64,000 bases of DNA from assembly GCA_910587735.1 (NCBI GenBank), contig CAJUNT010000011.1, forward strand, positions 19,568-83,567, read 5' to 3'. The stretch comes from an uncultured Clostridia bacterium (GTDB lineage: Bacteria > Bacillota > Clostridia > Lachnospirales > Anaerotignaceae). The translations under genes were made by a program, and so were the position numbers. Positions 63,872 to 64,000 of the stretch are shown here, in pieces. The notes beneath the pieces are model-generated. The model was given only the letters and a program-made list of their open reading frames with translations. It was not told where the DNA came from and did not search any database. The first letter of the stretch is position 1. Each line of letters starts with the position of its first letter.

Positions 63872-63899
63872 TTTTTTTTAAAAAAGTTTTTAAAAATGC

Positions 63900-63927
63900 T
63901 TGACAAGTGATAAATAAAGTGTATAAT
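63900..63927 (+). promoter_or_regulatory. Strong promoter reading out of the window
   Basis: Perfect TTGACA and perfect TATAAT with a 16-base spacer, 30 bases after the second tRNA. Its gene lies beyond 64000; a stable RNA would fit, but that is not visible. Confidence 0.7.
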
Positions 63928-64000
63928 AGTAATTCGTGACTGTCTAAAAGGAAGTTACAGACAAGCACAAAAAAAGAAATAAAAAAATGAAAAAAAGTGC

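Overview
The window is AT-rich (by eye about 70% AT) and reads as chromosome of an endospore-forming, low-GC member of the Clostridia, probably Lachnospirales-like. The pointers are a spoVA operon, a spoVD-type penicillin-binding protein in the division/cell-wall cluster, T-box leaders on valS and tyrS, meso-DAP-type MurE, GTG/TTG starts and strong AGGAGG ribosome sites. I see no prophage, CRISPR array or complete transposon. TGA is a normal stop here, for example in many ATGA overlaps.

Layout. 1-1600: end of a threonine dehydratase gene and the azlCD branched-chain amino acid exporter. 1785-4699: spoVAA-AB-AC-AD-AE for spore dipicolinate uptake. 4836-5985: small orphan genes and an HD-domain protein. 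5749-8977 (minus): zinc-ribbon proteins, a condensation/acetyltransferase-fold enzyme and an HSL-type esterase. 9157-9849 (minus): a PilZ protein. 10077-12364: ruvAB, a small orphan and a Fur-family regulator. 12914-18985: addB, then the yfmF/yfmH M16-peptidase pair linked to EF-P modification. 19086-32518: lgt, rsmH, ftsL-like, two class B PBPs, murE, murF, mraY, murD, ftsW. 32544-35650: T-box-controlled valS.

35800-37476: four tandem paralogous zinc-ribbon membrane proteins, the first with an apparent AUA start, plus a DUF2085 protein. 37558-44234 (minus): a galT-like gene, an orphan peptide-binding lipoprotein, a lytic transglycosylase, coaE and polA. 44736-54067: a ten-gene Mrp/Mbh-type cation antiporter operon whose gene order follows the Mbh hydrogenases but has four NuoL/M/N-like subunits and no hydrogenase module. 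It is preceded by a leader with a terminator and a possible competing antiterminator. 54171-56970 (minus): larC-larE-larB for the nickel-pincer cofactor. 57071-59935 (minus): a DUF362 ferredoxin-like protein and T-box-controlled tyrS. 59980-61540: a structured intergenic stretch, a small lipoprotein gene, a remnant that looks like an internally deleted IS200/IS605-type element, and a decayed lipoprotein paralog. 61542-63476: pepT and a gene interrupted by one in-frame TGA. 63671-63871: two serine tRNA genes, followed by a strong promoter pointing out of the window.

The most unusual items are the mrp leader, the Mbh-ordered antiporter operon, the zinc-ribbon array with its AUA start, the hairpin over the spoVD ribosome site, the inverted-repeat operator candidate before the DUF362 gene, and the IS200/IS605-like remnant next to a dead lipoprotein gene. 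Family names are from recognition of the translated sequences; no database search was run.
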